From: Lunularia cruciata
Lineage: Eukaryota; Streptophyta; Marchantiopsida; Lunulariales; Lunulariaceae
NCBI GenBank assembly: GCA_948567375.1
Contig: OX419762.1
Coordinates: 31,811,465 to 31,875,464 of the forward strand
Direction of reading: 5' to 3'
Length of the DNA stretch: 64,000 nt
Made by a program: the position numbers and the translations under genes. Of this stretch, positions 9,931 to 21,499 are shown piece after piece (position 1 is the stretch's first letter; each line of letters opens with the position of its first letter). Below the pieces are notes generated by a model. That model was not told the DNA's origin and did not search any database. It saw nothing but the letters and a program-made list of their open reading frames with translations.

Positions 9931-11402
9931 ACTTGATAGGTATCCCCCCTCAAACACTTGAGCTTTGTGCCTATCAAGATGATTCAAGCACATGTTGGGG
10001 GCAATGGATTAAGTAGATAGGGTATTCTTAGGACATAGCTAATTGCTAGTAGGGAGAGTGGTCTACTTGAGTGCATTTAGGTGAGCATGGTCTACTTGGA
10101 TTACACCCTTGGTCTACTTGGGATGCAACTAGAGGATATATGGGGCTTACAACCAGAGTAGAGGGAGTTTTTACATTGAGGTTTGGACCTCTAGTGCTTG
10201 GGAGCATGACACTACTGCTCCTAAAGGCCCAATATAACAACCAATTAGTATATCTTCCACTCTTGTGAAAGTTATAAAAGAGACTTGGGAGCCAGATTTG
10301 GGAGCTTACAAGGGAGGAAAGATAGAGAGTTTGAAGGTTCTTGAGGAGCTACACAATTTGTTTTGCCTTTAGTATGAAGGATTTGGGTGCTTTGAGAGAA
10401 CCTAGTATTTGGATTGAGCTGACTAGCAATACACCAGTTTTTTGACATCCCTATCAATATAGTGACATGGAGAGAGCATTTATTATGAGCCAGAGTAGTG
10501 ACCTTTTTGAGGTTGGTTTGGTAGAGATTTCACATGAGAGTTTGCATCAGCTACAATGATGCTAGCCAATAAGGATATGCATGGCAACTACAAAAATAGA
10601 CAGATGTGTGGAGATTACCATCCTATCAACCAACAGACCAGGACTGATTTGTATGCTATGCGTACACCAAAGGAGACCTTTGATGCAATTGGGCATGCAA
10701 AGCTCTTCAGTACTTTGGATCTTTGAGCAAGAAATCATCAATTGCTGATCAAGGAGAAGGATAAGTCCAAGATAACATTTTGGGCTATTGATCCTCACAA
10801 TAAGGATGTGTTATATCAATGGAGGTTCTTACCATTGGGTTAAAGAACATTCTTGCTGAGTTTTAGAGGGTCATGGATATGATCCTAGTTGGATTGGTTT
10901 TGCTCGGTGCTATATTGATGACATTTTGGTCTATAGCACTACGGTGGAGGAGCATGAGAGACATTTGTTGGTAGTGTTTGAGAGGTTGAGGTCTCATGGA
11001 CTCAAATTCCATCTTGGGAAGTGTAGGTTCTTCTACAAGTAGGTTGAGCATTTAGCTCACACTATCTACGTTGGAGGAATTGGTGTTCAGTAGACCAAGG
11101 TCTTTGATCAAGGTCTTTAGCAGACCAAGGTCTTCTTTGACCTACGGATGTGAGCAAAGTGTGAGCATTCCTTGCATTAGTGAACTTCTATCGCCGTTAT
11201 GTTAAAGGATTCTGTGCCATTGTCAAGGCCTTGACAAAGCTGACCAAGCTTACAAAAGAGTGGTGTTGGGGAGATGAGTAGGAGAGAGCTTTTGTAGAGC
11301 TCAAGAAGAGGTTGATATCTACTCTTATTTTGAAGAGACCAATTAGAGGACGACCATTTAAGGTTCACACTAATTGGAGTATGTTGGAGCTTGGAGCAAT
11401 GT
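9931..11402 (+). pseudogene. Family A reverse transcriptase and start of RNase H
   Basis: The region opens with MKDLGALREPSIWIELTSN near 10376-10430. Reverse transcriptase follows: NRQMCGDYHPINQQT near 10590-10635, the TLDL*A block near 10713-10730, VLYQWRFLPLG near 10808-10840, and an intact catalytic YIDDILVYS with YIDD at 10911-10922. The thumb/connection includes LTKLTKEWCWGDE near 11235-11280 and the start of RNase H. Frames shift several times. A2 (30111-31179) carries the same protein and supports the alignment. The copy stops where the LTR of element E begins. Confidence 0.75.
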
Positions 11403-12134
11403 TGTAATACCAAGAGCTAGCCATATGATCTAGATGTGAAATTTGGTTTGGTAACATCTAGAATGATGTTATACATGATGGTCAAAATAGATCAAATAGA
11501 AGTATCACCAAAAGTACTTCTATTAATAGGACAGAAACCAAAATAGACTTGAGAACCTTTGAACCAATAGCTAAACATATGATTTAAAGGTGAGAATTGG
11601 TTTGGTAACATTTGGAAGGATGTTACACATGATGGACTAAACAGATCAGAAAGAGGTATTACCAAAAGGGGACTTCTACTAATAGAGTAGGAATAGAAAG
11701 ATGCCTGAAATCTTTAAAGGCAATTTTGGAGGCCTAAACTGATGAATTAGGCCTTGAAAATGTGCAAGTTTTGTCCCCAACAAGGACTGGTTGGCCTTCC
11801 CTTCCCCTTGCTTTGTCTCATCAAGAGCTGTCCAATGGTACCTTACATTGATTCTGAGATTCCTACAAGAAGATTCCCTAAAAGATTCTCTCTGATCAAG
11901 CTTGTTTGACCAACCAGATAGGACCTAGACCAAACATGTCACCCATCCAAGTAAGTAATCCAAGGGTGGAGCTTGCTGACATGTCACCTATCTGTGTGCC
12001 TAATCCCATGGTGGAGCTTACTTGGAGGAGATCCTCTTTGTCTATATAATAAAGAGAAGGTGCTCCTTTGGGGCATCAAATGTTTGAGTGTGTAATTTGT
12101 GTTTTCTCTCTTCTCTTGTCCTTGGAGTATTACA
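11403..12134 (+). repeat. Element E 5' LTR
   Basis: It begins TGTAATACCAAGAGCTAG and ends GGAGTATTACA over 732 bp. TATATAATAAAGAGAAGG near 12043-12061 is a plausible TATA box. The reverse complement recurs as a solo LTR at 58224-58855. Confidence 0.85.
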
Positions 12135-12135
12135 A

Positions 12136-12150
12136 TGGTATCAGAGCGAG
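12136..12150 (+). other. Primer-binding site, initiator tRNA-Met type
   Basis: TGGTATCAGAGCGAG lies one base after the LTR end. TGGTATCAGAGC is the standard plant initiator tRNA-Met primer site. Confidence 0.9.
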
Positions 12151-12274
12151 TGTTTTAGTCCAAGAGAGTGGATCACCCTTCTTGGAAGAGCATGAACTAC
12201 TGAAATTGAGTAATTTGAGGTGGTGAATATAGAGTAATTGATAGACTTAGGAAGGACTTTAGAGAGCGGATGGG

Positions 12275-12662
12275 ATGGACGCACCGGGAGGAGAATTTCC
12301 CGCACCTAGCTTTCCATTCTCAAATCCATTCCACATCAAGGTTATGTATATCCAGTGTGAGCAGATGAGTGTATTGCTAGTTTATCACTTTGGTGTAGAA
12401 TTCATGGACAAGGTGATGAACTCACCAAACCCGGTGATTCTACTTGTGGTGATATATGACAAAGCGTGGGATTTGACAATCTATATTCTATTATGATAAT
12501 ATGGATATGAAAGTCCCAAATCCTCTCCCTTTCAACACTCAAGTAGAAATCCATTATGTAGTGAGACCAAAAGTGATGTTTAGAGATTTTGTGGTTAGGA
12601 ATTTTGGTGAGGAGTATTATCAACGAGTGATAGCTTTTGAGGTCCTTTGTGCGCCTTCCTGA
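12275..12662 (+). other. Two small related leader ORFs between primer site and gag
   Basis: ORF a (12275-12496, 73 aa) starts MDAPGGEFPAPSFPF and ORF b (12501-12662, 53 aa) starts MDMKVPNPLPF. They share a pattern: a Pro/Phe start, then YHFGVEFMDKV in a and VRNFGEEYYQRV in b. A similar ORF sits at the same place in element F1 (56528-56752: GPPNPLPPNYW, TSHFGQDFL). They may be decayed parts of one leader protein or regulatory upstream ORFs. No function is known to me. Confidence 0.4.
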
Positions 12663-12719
12663 GTGATCATATTGACTTTGTATTGAAGTTGACATTAGCA
12701 ATTGAGTGTTGTAGGAACC

Positions 12720-13892
12720 ATGGATCCACGATTGCAAGAGCTGGTGGAAGGAATGCAAGGGATGTTGAATGAATTTTGAGAGATTACGATGACAATGGAG
12801 ACATTACAAAGTCAAGTGCAGATCCTCAAGAATGATCAAGCCATGTAAGAAGAAGAGCCATCTCAAAACCCAATACCTGTGACTAAAGTACTTGGAGAGG
12901 CACCGTGCCTACAAACCCTATCAACAATGAAGCCATATTGCTAATCCGGATGAAAAAGACCTGCAACATTGAGCATTACAAGGGGCAGCGTATGATAGGA
13001 GTAGTGGAAAATTGGATCTTGACAATGAATCGATATTTCCAATTGTTCTCAATAGAGATCATGGAGCATGCTGCAGCGTATGATAGGAGTAGTGGAAAAT
13101 TGGATCTTGACAATGAATCGATATTTCCAATTGTTCTCAATAGAGATCATGGAGCATGCTGCAGGCGTGTTTGCATGTGGGTACTTGACCAATAAAGCCA
13201 TTGCATGGTATGATGCTTGGGAACGATCCATGTTGGTAGAGAGAAGGGAGGTCACATGGATAGCAATGCAAGAAGGATTGCTGAAGAATTTCCAATCGGT
13301 GGATTTTGTGCAGATGGCTCAAACCCGACTATGGAGATTGAGACAGAAGAACAACAGACAAGAGTATGTGGAGGTATTTCTGGATCTACAAGTCTTAATA
13401 ACCGACATGAGTCTAGCAGAGGCTCTCCAAAATTTTAAACGAGGGTTGAAGGAGCGGATTTGCCAAGAAGTCATGGTGCAAAATCCTTGCACGGTATTTG
13501 AAGCCATTGCTTGTGCGCAAAGAATAGTAAGAGCATTAGGTGGAGGTGAAGGAGTAGTTCCACCTCAACATTATCAGGCAGAAATGCCACACATGGGTGG
13601 ACCAATACCAATGGAATTGTGCAACCTTTGATTCGAAGATCGAGGAGCACAACCGCTTCAAGTGGAGCGTGGACGGGTAGAAAAACAAAGAGATGGAGTC
13701 CCACAAGGAGAAGGAACTCAAGGAGAACAACGCCATTGTTACAATTGTGGCCGTATTGGGCACATATCTACCAACTGTTGCACTCATTTCCCTAGAGGCC
13801 CTTGGCCTTTATACAAGCAATCTTTGAACAACATGGAGAGGCACATTGAAGAGGAGGAGGTAGAAATTACTTCGGAAAACAAAGATCACTAG
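12720..13892 (+). pseudogene. Element E gag
   Basis: It starts MDPRLQELVEGMQGMLNEF, with a short helical segment. The capsid region reads GYLTNKAIAWYDAWERSML near 13180-13235, REVTWIAMQEGLLKNFQ, and LWRLRQKNNRQEYVEVFLDL near 13328-13390. A CCHC zinc knuckle CYNCGRIGHISTNC lies near 13737-13780. An 88-bp tandem duplication (12985-13160) shifts the frame, and stops occur at 12777, 12846 and about 13628. Gag would form the particle; this copy is dead. Confidence 0.8.
12985..13160 (+). repeat. Perfect 88-bp tandem duplication within E gag
   Basis: Units 12985-13072 and 13073-13160 are identical base for base, each beginning GCAGCGTATGATAGGAG. Because 88 is not a multiple of three, the duplication breaks gag. 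The perfect identity implies a recent event or an assembly artefact. Confidence 0.9.
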
Positions 13893-13989
13893 TAAGAGTA
13901 CCTTACGGCCTTACTGGTTCAATACGGAAGCAGAGAAGCAAGGGAAGGAAAAAGACTAATATGCAAAGATCCCAAAAGGCAACCTCGTA

Positions 13990-14505
13990 ATAGATTGTCG
14001 TGAATGGAATCCTAGAAGGTAATCAAGTGAGAGTATTAATAGATCCAAGAGCAACAAAGAATTTCTTGTCTTGCTATGTTGCAATAAGATTGGGAATGGA
14101 TCTAGAGAGAGATGGGAGTGAAGAAGTAGAGTTACCTTATGGGAAAATAGAGAGGATTGAATCACTACCTAGACGGGTAACACGCTCTGGAGGGGAATAT
14201 TAGGAAGCAATTGAGTGGCAAGTGATACAATTAGCTCGTTATGATGCAATCTTAGGCATGCCATGGATGGAGCATTACAACCCTATGGTAGATTGGAGGA
14301 AGAAAGTAGTGAGAACCTACCAATGGTCAATCATTGGGGCTAAAGAAAAATCACACAGGCAGAAACTGCCTCTATATGTCATAGGGACGGCAATTTTCTA
14401 TAAGACCAATACATGTTTCATGGGTCTAATAAGAGAAGTCCAGAGTGCACAAATTGATGGAAAAATTCCTAAGAAATTGAAGGATGTGGTGGATGAGTTT
14501 TAAGA
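13990..14505 (+). pseudogene. Element E aspartic protease
   Basis: The retropepsin-like core reads VRVLIDPRATKNFLS near 14029-14073. The usual DSGA active-site box has become DPRA, so Asp is kept but Ser-Gly is lost. The second conserved segment YDAILGMPWMEHYNPMVDW is at 14240-14296. A stop occurs at about 14201. The protease would cut the gag-pol polyprotein. Confidence 0.75.
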
Positions 14506-15400
14506 TGTCTCTCCCGATGATCTACCCTTAGGATTACCACCAAAAAGGTGAGTAGATCATAAAATTGAGACATTCCTAATGAAGACACCATCTTGTAAGG
14601 CCCCATATTGCCCCTCACCTCATGAGTTGGACAATTTTAGACTCAAATTGAGGAGATGCTACAAAAAAGGTTCATCCAACCTAGCGTATCACCATATGGG
14701 GCCCCTGTCTTGTTTGTGAAGAAGAAGGATGGTACAATGCGCATGTGGATTGACTATCAAGGTCTCAATCAACAAACAATGAAGAAAAAATACCCCTTAC
14801 TTCACATGGATGACCTATTTGATCAACTCCATGGAGCGAGATACTTCACCAAATTGGACTTGCGGAGCGGTTACAATCAAATCCAAAATGTAGGGGAGGA
14901 TGTGTACAAAACTGCCTTTCAAACTAGGTATGGCCACTTTGAGTATCTTGTGATGCCTTTTGGCCTCACCAATGCACCTACCACTTTCATGAGTCTAATG
15001 AATGACATATTTTGTCCATACTTGGATAAGTCTGTTATTATCTTCTTGGAAAATATCTTAGTATATAGTAGCACAATGACAAAACACAAACAACATCTAC
15101 GAGAGGTCATCCAAATTCTAAGACAAAATTGATTGTACGCCAAAATCTCAAAGTGCAAGTTTGGCAAGTCTGAAGTAGACTACTTGGGGCATAGAGTAAG
15201 TGTAGAGGGAATTCAAGTATTGACAAATAAAATAGAGGTCATTCAAAAATAGAGTGCCCCAAAAGATCAGACTCAACTCAAGAGCTTCTTGGGGTTGACG
15301 GGATTCTATAGTAGATTTGTCAAGGACTTCTCCAAGGTTGCACAGCCTTTAATGGCACTACTTGGCAAGGGGAAGAAGTGGACATGGAGAACCGCACAAG
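14506..15400 (+). pseudogene. Element E reverse transcriptase, truncated at RNase H
   Basis: Reverse transcriptase motifs are clear: [19 protein letters not shown] near 14686-14742, [14 protein letters not shown] near 14841-14883, and [17 protein letters not shown] near 14939-14989. The catalytic box reads FLENILVYS (15041-15067) instead of the usual YLDD/FLDD, so both catalytic aspartates are gone. The connection SFLGLTGFYSRFVKDFSKVA is at 15281-15341. Sequence changes to family A near 15400, within what would be the start of RNase H. Confidence 0.8.
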
Positions 15401-16026
15401 AACTGCCTCAAGGTGATCTTAGGAGGTAGTATGGTGACCAATCAAAGCCTTGTCACACAAGACCTGAAACTCCCCCAAGAACTATGTACCCTGATCAGTC
15501 AAAACCTTAGCAGGTGCACCAAAATGACTAAGAACTTGATCCAAGAACAGGTAAGTTGTCCCTTCACTAGACTTGCCAAGAAGTGTCACCAACTCAATCC
15601 ACTTGGAGAAGTGCTCCACCATCACCAAAACATACTGATGATGTCTCACAGTCAGCGGTAAAGGTCCAGCAAAGTCCAAACTCCATCGGTAACCCAATCC
15701 CATGATAGGTGATGGATGTAATTGTGGTGTAGGAGCATTGAATGATGTTCTAACTTGGTCAAAAACCACACATCTAGCAACAAACTATTGTACCTTGGTC
15801 TGCATATTACGCCACCAATAATGACTCTGGAGTAAGCTATATGTATGCTTGACTCCAAAATGTCCTAGCTCCTCATGAGAATAATGGACCAACTATGGTC
15901 TCTGAGATGGAAGTGGTTCTACTCGCACTCAACCAGCCTCCCATACACGCAAAAGGTGTTTGCACTCCAACCTGAACCGTCTAGCTCATTGAAGAACATA
16001 GTCTCTCTCCTTGGCCACAATTGTGC
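15401..16026 (-). pseudogene. Family A integrase core, copy A2
   Basis: The minus strand reads LGYRWSLDFAGPLPL (first catalytic Asp; 15670-15700), HHQYVLVMVEHFSKWIEL, FLDQVLSHFGAPAKVLTDQG (second Asp) and FLGEFQVLCDKALIGHHTTS. It breaks off before the catalytic Glu, near 15401. It matches 1-430 closely. Stops are present at about 15476 and 15418. Confidence 0.8.
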
Positions 16027-16702
16027 TGTGAGCCGGCCTATCTCTCACTCAGGATGAACCTCTGATGGCTATTATAGTAGCGCACCATGGACTAGAAGGC
16101 AAGGAATCCCAACTCCATCATACTCCTCCAAGGTTAACACTCCAAGACTCAAGACATTGCTCACTAGAGAACTCAATGTGAGAGAGATAGATGCCAAATG
16201 AAAGGATGATGAGTACCTCCTCATCCCTTGTTTATATAATTGTGAAATATTTATGTACTAAAGTTACTAATTACTGCAGTAACTCAAGTTACTAGACTAA
16301 AAGTCAAGTAAAGTCAAAAAGTAGAAAGAAATATCCATTCATATGGGCATATTCCACTAGCATGTAATCTTATCTTGACCCAACCGCTAAGTCAAATATT
16401 CTTTCACATGAGCTATCCTTGGACTATAGAAGAATACAAACAAAAAGGCTTTTGGGCCCAAGAATTCTCAACTCATTCCTCAAAGCCAAACACCTAGTCA
16501 ACACACTAGAATCCAAAATAGTGGTGCTCATCTTTTCCACCTCCTCTAAAGTAAGGTCCCCTCTATCTTAGCTATGACTAACTCTAGCTAATCATGACTA
16601 ATATAGAACCATCATTTATCTTTATATAATAATATCTCTCAAGTACTTGTAATACCAAGCTAAATATCACAATACCACACACATGCACAAAGGGGTGTTA
16701 CA
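16027..16702 (-). repeat. Element B2 3' LTR
   Basis: The minus strand starts TGTAACACCCCTTTGTGC at 16702 and ends CCGGCTCACA at 16027. Its plus-strand form TGTGAGCCGGCC recurs at 26965 and 60599. The polypurine tract TCCGGGGGTAAA (minus strand, about 16704-16716) lies immediately before it. Confidence 0.9.
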
Positions 16703-16750
16703 TTTACCCCCGGACTAAGCTTTCACTTTGTCGTTAAAGTGAAGGTCTCT

Positions 16751-17811
16751 CTACCTTCTATGATACATCTTCAACTTATCATGGTTAATCCTATCAAAGT
16801 GTCTTCTTCCCAATTCCTTGAGATCATAGGTGTAATTGCCCCACACCTTCTCCAGTATGAAAGGTCCAAAGTATTTAGGCAAAAACTTATTTTGCATTCT
16901 CTTGAATTGAATAGAATCAAACAACATTACCCAATCACCTTCTTTGTAAGGCTCCACCTTCTTCTTGCCTTGCCTCTTGTCATAGCTCTCCTTTTGTTTC
17001 CTTTGGGCTTGCTCCACTTGAACCATAGCAATTGCTCTTGCCTCTTCCAACTCCATGAGTTGTTCCTTCCTTGACTTCTCTGCATCACCTCCTTATGCTT
17101 TCTTCAATCTCCTATGAATGCTTTGGAAGGTAGGAAGATTAAAGTGAATAGATAGGATAGACTCAATACCCTATACCAATTGAAATGGAAAATACCCGGT
17201 GGAATTCTTCATGGTTATCCTATACTCCCACAAAACTGCATGAATCCTCTTGTCCCAATGCTGTTTAGCCCCCTCCATTTTTGCATCTTTGGCCAACATC
17301 ATGCACAAGGTCAGATTGGTTCTCTCTGCCAAGCCATTGGAATTTGGCTTATAGGATGTAGTTACTCTATGTATGATAGAGAAATGTTGTAGCATGGCTA
17401 TAGTAATGCTTCATGTAAACTCTCCTCCTCTATCAGAAACCAACTCCAAAGAGCATCCAAACTTAGTGATAATGCGTTCATAAAGAAATCTACCAACTTC
17501 ATCTTCATTATTGTCCCTCAATGGTCTAGCCTCAACCCACTTGGTAATGTCATCAGTAACTACCACAATGTACTAATTGTTCCTTGGGGTTCTATTGAGA
17601 GGACCTACAAAATCAATTCCCCACTTCTCAAAAGATCCTAGCAATGGAATTGATCTAAGTGGTGGAGTGGATGTAGACTTTCTAGCAAAAGCTTGACAAA
17701 CATGACAAGTTTTGCAATAATCAAGACAATCCTTGAAAATCCCTCTCCAATGGTAACCTGCATCTAGAATCTTGAAAGTAGTCACCTTTCCTACAAAGTG
17801 TTCTCCACATA
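16751..17811 (-). pseudogene. Element B2 integrase, with two stops and a frameshift
   Basis: Zinc domain end CKTCHVCQAFARKS near 17680-17725; first catalytic Asp in WGIDFVGPLNRT near 17590-17627. The second Asp is in LVSDRGGEF near 17415-17445, and the catalytic Glu is in NGLAERTNLTLCMM near 17295-17335, so the DDE triad is complete. The C-terminal part reads QRKQKESYDKRQGKKKVEPY and ends HFDRINHDKLKMYHRR. No chromodomain follows, unlike family F. Stops lie near 17572, 17407 and 17096, and a frameshift near 17800 separates it from RT-RNase H. It is one of the better preserved enzymes here but not translatable as it stands. Confidence 0.8.
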
Positions 17812-19683
17812 CTAAACCTTCATGAAACTCCTTATGAGTAGGATAGACTCTTCCTTACCCACTGCTCTTTGAAGTAGACCATCTGCTCCTTGGTGAAAAA
17901 GAAAATCCTCCACCATTGTGTAAGGTCTAGATCTTGCTGCAAGGGCCTTCCTCTCCCTAGCATGCATCCCTTCTGGATAGTTACCTCTTGTCAAAAAATC
18001 CACAATCTCCTTGTACTCCATTGGAACCTCTTGAGTGATTGAGATTGTCATGAGCTCCTCATCCCAAAAGGAATCATCCACTGGCTCATCTCCATCCTGA
18101 TCATAGGCTCTAGATAACAAATCAGCATTTGCATATTTCTTTCTTGGCCTATCCTCAATGGTGTAATCATACTCAGACAAGAGTATTATCCACCTTGCTA
18201 GTCTCCCTTCGACATTAGGCTTGTTGAAGATGTACTTCAAAGCCTTGTGATCCGTGAAAATGGTGGCTTTCTCTCTAATCAAGTAGTATCTAAACTTCTT
18301 GAGACCAACGATCAATGCCAACCCTTCTCTCTCTGTGACAGAGTAGTTCTTTTTTGTTGAAACCATCTGCCTACTAGCATAAGCTATTGGATGATCATGC
18401 ACATCTTGATTTAATTGACTAAGAGTGCATCCTATAGCTACATTAGAAGCATAAGTATAGAGGATGAAAGACTTACTCCAATCAAGTTTAGCAAGAATTG
18501 GAGCTACAACAAGGGATTGCTTGAGCTCCTCAAAAGCTTTAAGAGCCTCCTTGTCCTCCAAAATAACCATGTAATCTACACCCTTCTTCATATAAATGGT
18601 CAATGCATAAGCCTTGTTGGAAAATGAGAAGATGAACCTCCTATAGTACCCAACCATCCCCAAATATAGGCATAACTTTGTCAAGCTTGAAGGGAATGGA
18701 AGGTGTAAGATTTTCCTCACCTTTTCAAGATTAATTGCTATTCCATCCTTGGAGATGATATGCCCCAAAATTAGACCTTCTTCACATCCAAAAATGCACT
18801 TCAATGGGTTGAGTGATGCATTTGCCTCATCCAAGCATTGCAAGACCTTGATTAGGTGCTCAAAGTGCTCTTCCTTGCTCCCATAGACACAAAAGTCATC
18901 AATGAAGTCTCTCACAAATTTCCCAATGAAAGGTTCAAATACCTTGTTCATGAACCATTGGAATGTGGCTGGAGCATTACAAAGCCCAAAAGGCATGACC
19001 TTGAAAGTGTTAGTTCTCCAAGGTGTGGTAAACGTGGTGAGTTGTTGATGCTCTGGTGCAATCTTGATTTGGTTATATCCACTATAACCATCTCCAAAAT
19101 TGTACCTCTCATGACCTACAACCTCCTCCAAGATCTCATCAATGAATGGCAATGGGCAGTAGTCCTTCTTGGTAACAACATTCAGCTTCTTGTAATCCAC
19201 ACATACCCGAAGCTTGCCATTCTTTTTCTTCACAATGAAAATTGGAGACACCCATTCTAAATTCTCTACCTCAAAGATAAATCCAACATCCTTGAGCTTA
19301 TCAATCTCCTCCTTCACAACCACAGATATTGGTGGGATAATGCGACATTGCTTTTGGCGGATTGGTCTTGCATGTGACTCCACCTCTATCTTGTGCTCCT
19401 CCAAGGTGACTTCCTTCAAATCCTTGTAACTAAAAGCAAACACATGGATGAACTTGCAAAAAATCTCCTCAAATCTCACCTTCTCCTCCTTGGTAACATT
19501 TGGACCATACTTGAGGGTAGATAACCTTCTCTCTACCTCCTCAAGTGTCAATGGTGATTTATCTGGGTCCTTCAAAACCTCTGGCTTAGGTGAAAATTCT
19601 ATAGCACACAAGGGATACACATTTGAATCAGATTCAAATTCATCCTCCTCCGTGGAAGTCTCCTCCTCCATGCTTGTGTCCAC
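17812..19683 (-). CDS. Element B2 reverse transcriptase-RNase H, long intact ORF
   Basis: A 623-codon open frame on the minus strand. An acidic N-terminus (MDTSMEEETSTEEDEFE) is followed by reverse transcriptase: WVSPIFIVKKKNGKLRVCVD, LPFIDEILEEV, FKVMPFGLCNAPATFQWFMN and the catalytic box FIDDFCVYG, all present. The connection is LGMVGYYRRFI. RNase H follows (IAYASRQMVSTKKNYSVTER, TIFTDHKALKYIF), but its first catalytic Asp is replaced in FILYTYASNVAIG, where YTDASN is usual. The enzyme copies element RNA into DNA. The ATG is probably internal to a gag-pol polyprotein. It is the best preserved coding segment in the window. RNase H activity is doubtful. Confidence 0.85.
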   Translation of the reverse strand: MDTSMEEETSTEEDEFESDSNVYPLCAIEFSPKPEVLKDPDKSPLTLEEVERRLSTLKYGPNVTKEEKVRFEEIFCKFIHVFAFSYKDLKEVTLEEHKIEVESHARPIRQKQCRIIPPISVVVKEEIDKLKDVGFIFEVENLEWVSPIFIVKKKNGKLRVCVDYKKLNVVTKKDYCPLPFIDEILEEVVGHERYNFGDGYSGYNQIKIAPEHQQLTTFTTPWRTNTFKVMPFGLCNAPATFQWFMNKVFEPFIGKFVRDFIDDFCVYGSKEEHFEHLIKVLQCLDEANASLNPLKCIFGCEEGLILGHIISKDGIAINLEKVRKILHLPFPSSLTKLCLYLGMVGYYRRFIFSFSNKAYALTIYMKKGVDYMVILEDKEALKAFEELKQSLVVAPILAKLDWSKSFILYTYASNVAIGCTLSQLNQDVHDHPIAYASRQMVSTKKNYSVTEREGLALIVGLKKFRYYLIREKATIFTDHKALKYIFNKPNVEGRLARWIILLSEYDYTIEDRPRKKYANADLLSRAYDQDGDEPVDDSFWDEELMTISITQEVPMEYKEIVDFLTRGNYPEGMHARERKALAARSRPYTMVEDFLFHQGADGLLQRAVGKEESILLIRSFMKV

Positions 19684-20555
19684 ACCTAAAGCTCTGTCTC
19701 CAAAATCTGATTTCCAATAATCAAAAGATGGTGTATCTCAATGTGAAGTGTTGGTGGTGTTAGTCACAAGAATTATGACTCTATGGTTTGATGGCCCAAT
19801 CCTCAAGTACCCTTTGTGCCATCAATCAGTTGTGTGTGTTGCTCTCAACCATGGCCTCCCAAGAAGTAGTCATAGCTTGAATCCTTCAAGACTTAGAAAA
19901 TCATGAGATTTTTAACTCCCATAACTGAAACTACCACCTTATCCATCACTCCTACTGGTCGAACTTGTTGCTTGTTTGCAATGCACACCACAAATGTTGA
20001 AGGTCTTGAGGGTATCATACCCAACTTCTTCATCAACCTTTCTGACATGGCATTTACTGCTGATCCTCCATCAACCAATGCATCCTTGATGTTGTGACAA
20101 TTCACCCTCACATCAATCTTGGAGGCATATTCACAAGCCTCCCATGGTGCCGGCTTGGCATCCACCACCCCCATTGATATTGGAGCTTTTCCTTTCTTCT
20201 TCCTCTTGCTTCTTGTAGAACTCAAACCACCTCTAAGCTCTTTTTTCAAGGTAGGGTTCAAAGCAATCAATTGGCCCATTGTTATGTTAGCCTTGTGGCT
20301 ACCAACATCTTCCAACACATTGTAGTTCCACTGTTGCTTTAAAATCAAGAAATCCTCCATCCCCAACGTCTTCCTTGGAGTCTTTGTTGTTGATGGTGTT
20401 GAGGTGCGAGTGCTCCTAGTAGACATAAGAGTATCCTTGCTTGGAGTAAATCCTTGAGAAGAGTGAACATCCTTTGCAAAACGAGCTCTCCCCTTCTCTT
20501 GTGCCAAAAGCTTCAAATTAAGACCCTTGGAGTGGAGATCGGAGGTGAGAGCCAT
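19684..20555 (-). pseudogene. Element B2 aspartic protease region
   Basis: The open minus-strand part (20555-19893) begins MALTSDLHSKGLNLKLLAQE. It contains a basic linker (STRSKRKKKGKAP) and the retropepsin core IKDALVDGGSAVNAMSERL near 20030-20090, where DGGS replaces the usual DSGA/DTGA. Flap-like residues follow (IANKQQVRPVGVMDKVVV). The second half, with YDYFLGG, lies past stops at 19893-19720. B5 carries YDLLLGRPWL at the same place, which confirms the family. It was cleaved from the polyprotein upstream of reverse transcriptase. Confidence 0.7.
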
Positions 20556-21499
20556 TTGAGGTGAAAGCCTCTAGTACGGTTTGGAGGAGTTTAAGCACTC
20601 TCCCTTCTCATACTTGCTCTCAACCACATCTATGGATGCTTTCCCCTTAACTTTGTTTGGATTAGGAGCCACTTGGGTTTCACTACCTCCTTCTTTCCCT
20701 CTATTGGCTCCCTCATAACCCCTTCCTCCATGTTAAGTGGAATTTGGGCAATTCCTTTGGATATGGCTTCTTCCTCCACAACCAAAACAATTTCTATCAT
20801 TGAAAATTGTTGGCTGGTTGGCCTCCTCTATATGGATAGTTTCTATAACTCCTAGGCCCTCTCCCTACATTCTGATCCACCCCTCTCTTCTCCCATAGTT
20901 GTATTGCATTGATTTTGAGATTTGCAAGTTGTTCTATGATGGTTTGAAGTGGATCCTTTGGTGGAGGTGCAAGAACTGGAGCAACTACTACTTGTGGTGC
21001 AACCCTTGCCACCAAAGTATCAGAAGTTCCACCATACTTGTAGCCTTGAGTAGGATGCACAACCTCCTTCACCACCAAATCACTCTCATCCCCTTCCAAG
21101 CTCTCCTCCATACGAATTGTGATCTTGATAGCTCTAACCTTGGAAGAAGGTTAGAGCCTATCTCACCTTGCTTCTAATTTGTGGTCTCAACCCTCCCACA
21201 AAATTTTTGGTGAGCATGGCCCCTATGCCAATCATAGTATTCTCTACATCATTCCCACCCTTCCTCAACATTATGCAAAATTTGGACTCTAACTTTTCCA
21301 CTCTTTCCATATAGACTCTCACTTTCTCTCCATCTCCTTGTTTGAGAAAGGTAACCTCACTCATCAATCTCTCATAACTCTCATTTGGGAGAAATTTTTC
21401 AATGTGTTTTGTGGTGCCCACATTTTTTTTTTCAAAATAAAGGAGAAGAAGTGTATAGAGAAGTCGGATTGCGCCTGTATGGCCAAAGAAGGCGAAGAA

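Larger units (their letters stand above)
4883..11402 (+). mobile_element. Ty3/gypsy element, family A, right copy (A1-right), methyltransferase-bearing
   Basis: The order is LTR, leader, gag, linker, an N-terminal domain, cytosine-C5 methyltransferase, then reverse transcriptase and RNase H start, all on the plus strand. The copy is cut at 11402 by the LTR of element E. It is strongly decayed. Compared with the left A copy, C-to-T and G-to-A differences dominate, and most stops are TAG, TAA or TGA where CAG, CAA or CGA is expected. No aspartic protease domain could be recognised between gag and reverse transcriptase. Confidence 0.85.
11403..15400 (+). mobile_element. Ty3/gypsy element E, 5' part
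   Basis: LTR, tRNA-Met primer site, two small leader ORFs, gag with zinc knuckle, protease and reverse transcriptase follow in order. The element is cut near 15400, where sequence switches to the minus-strand integrase of family A copy A2. A solo LTR of the same family is present at 58224-58855. Confidence 0.8.

Noticed and set aside
18415..19720. Plus-strand open frames of 70-134 codons
   Set aside because: They are antisense to the long RT-RNase H frame of B2 and show no domain.
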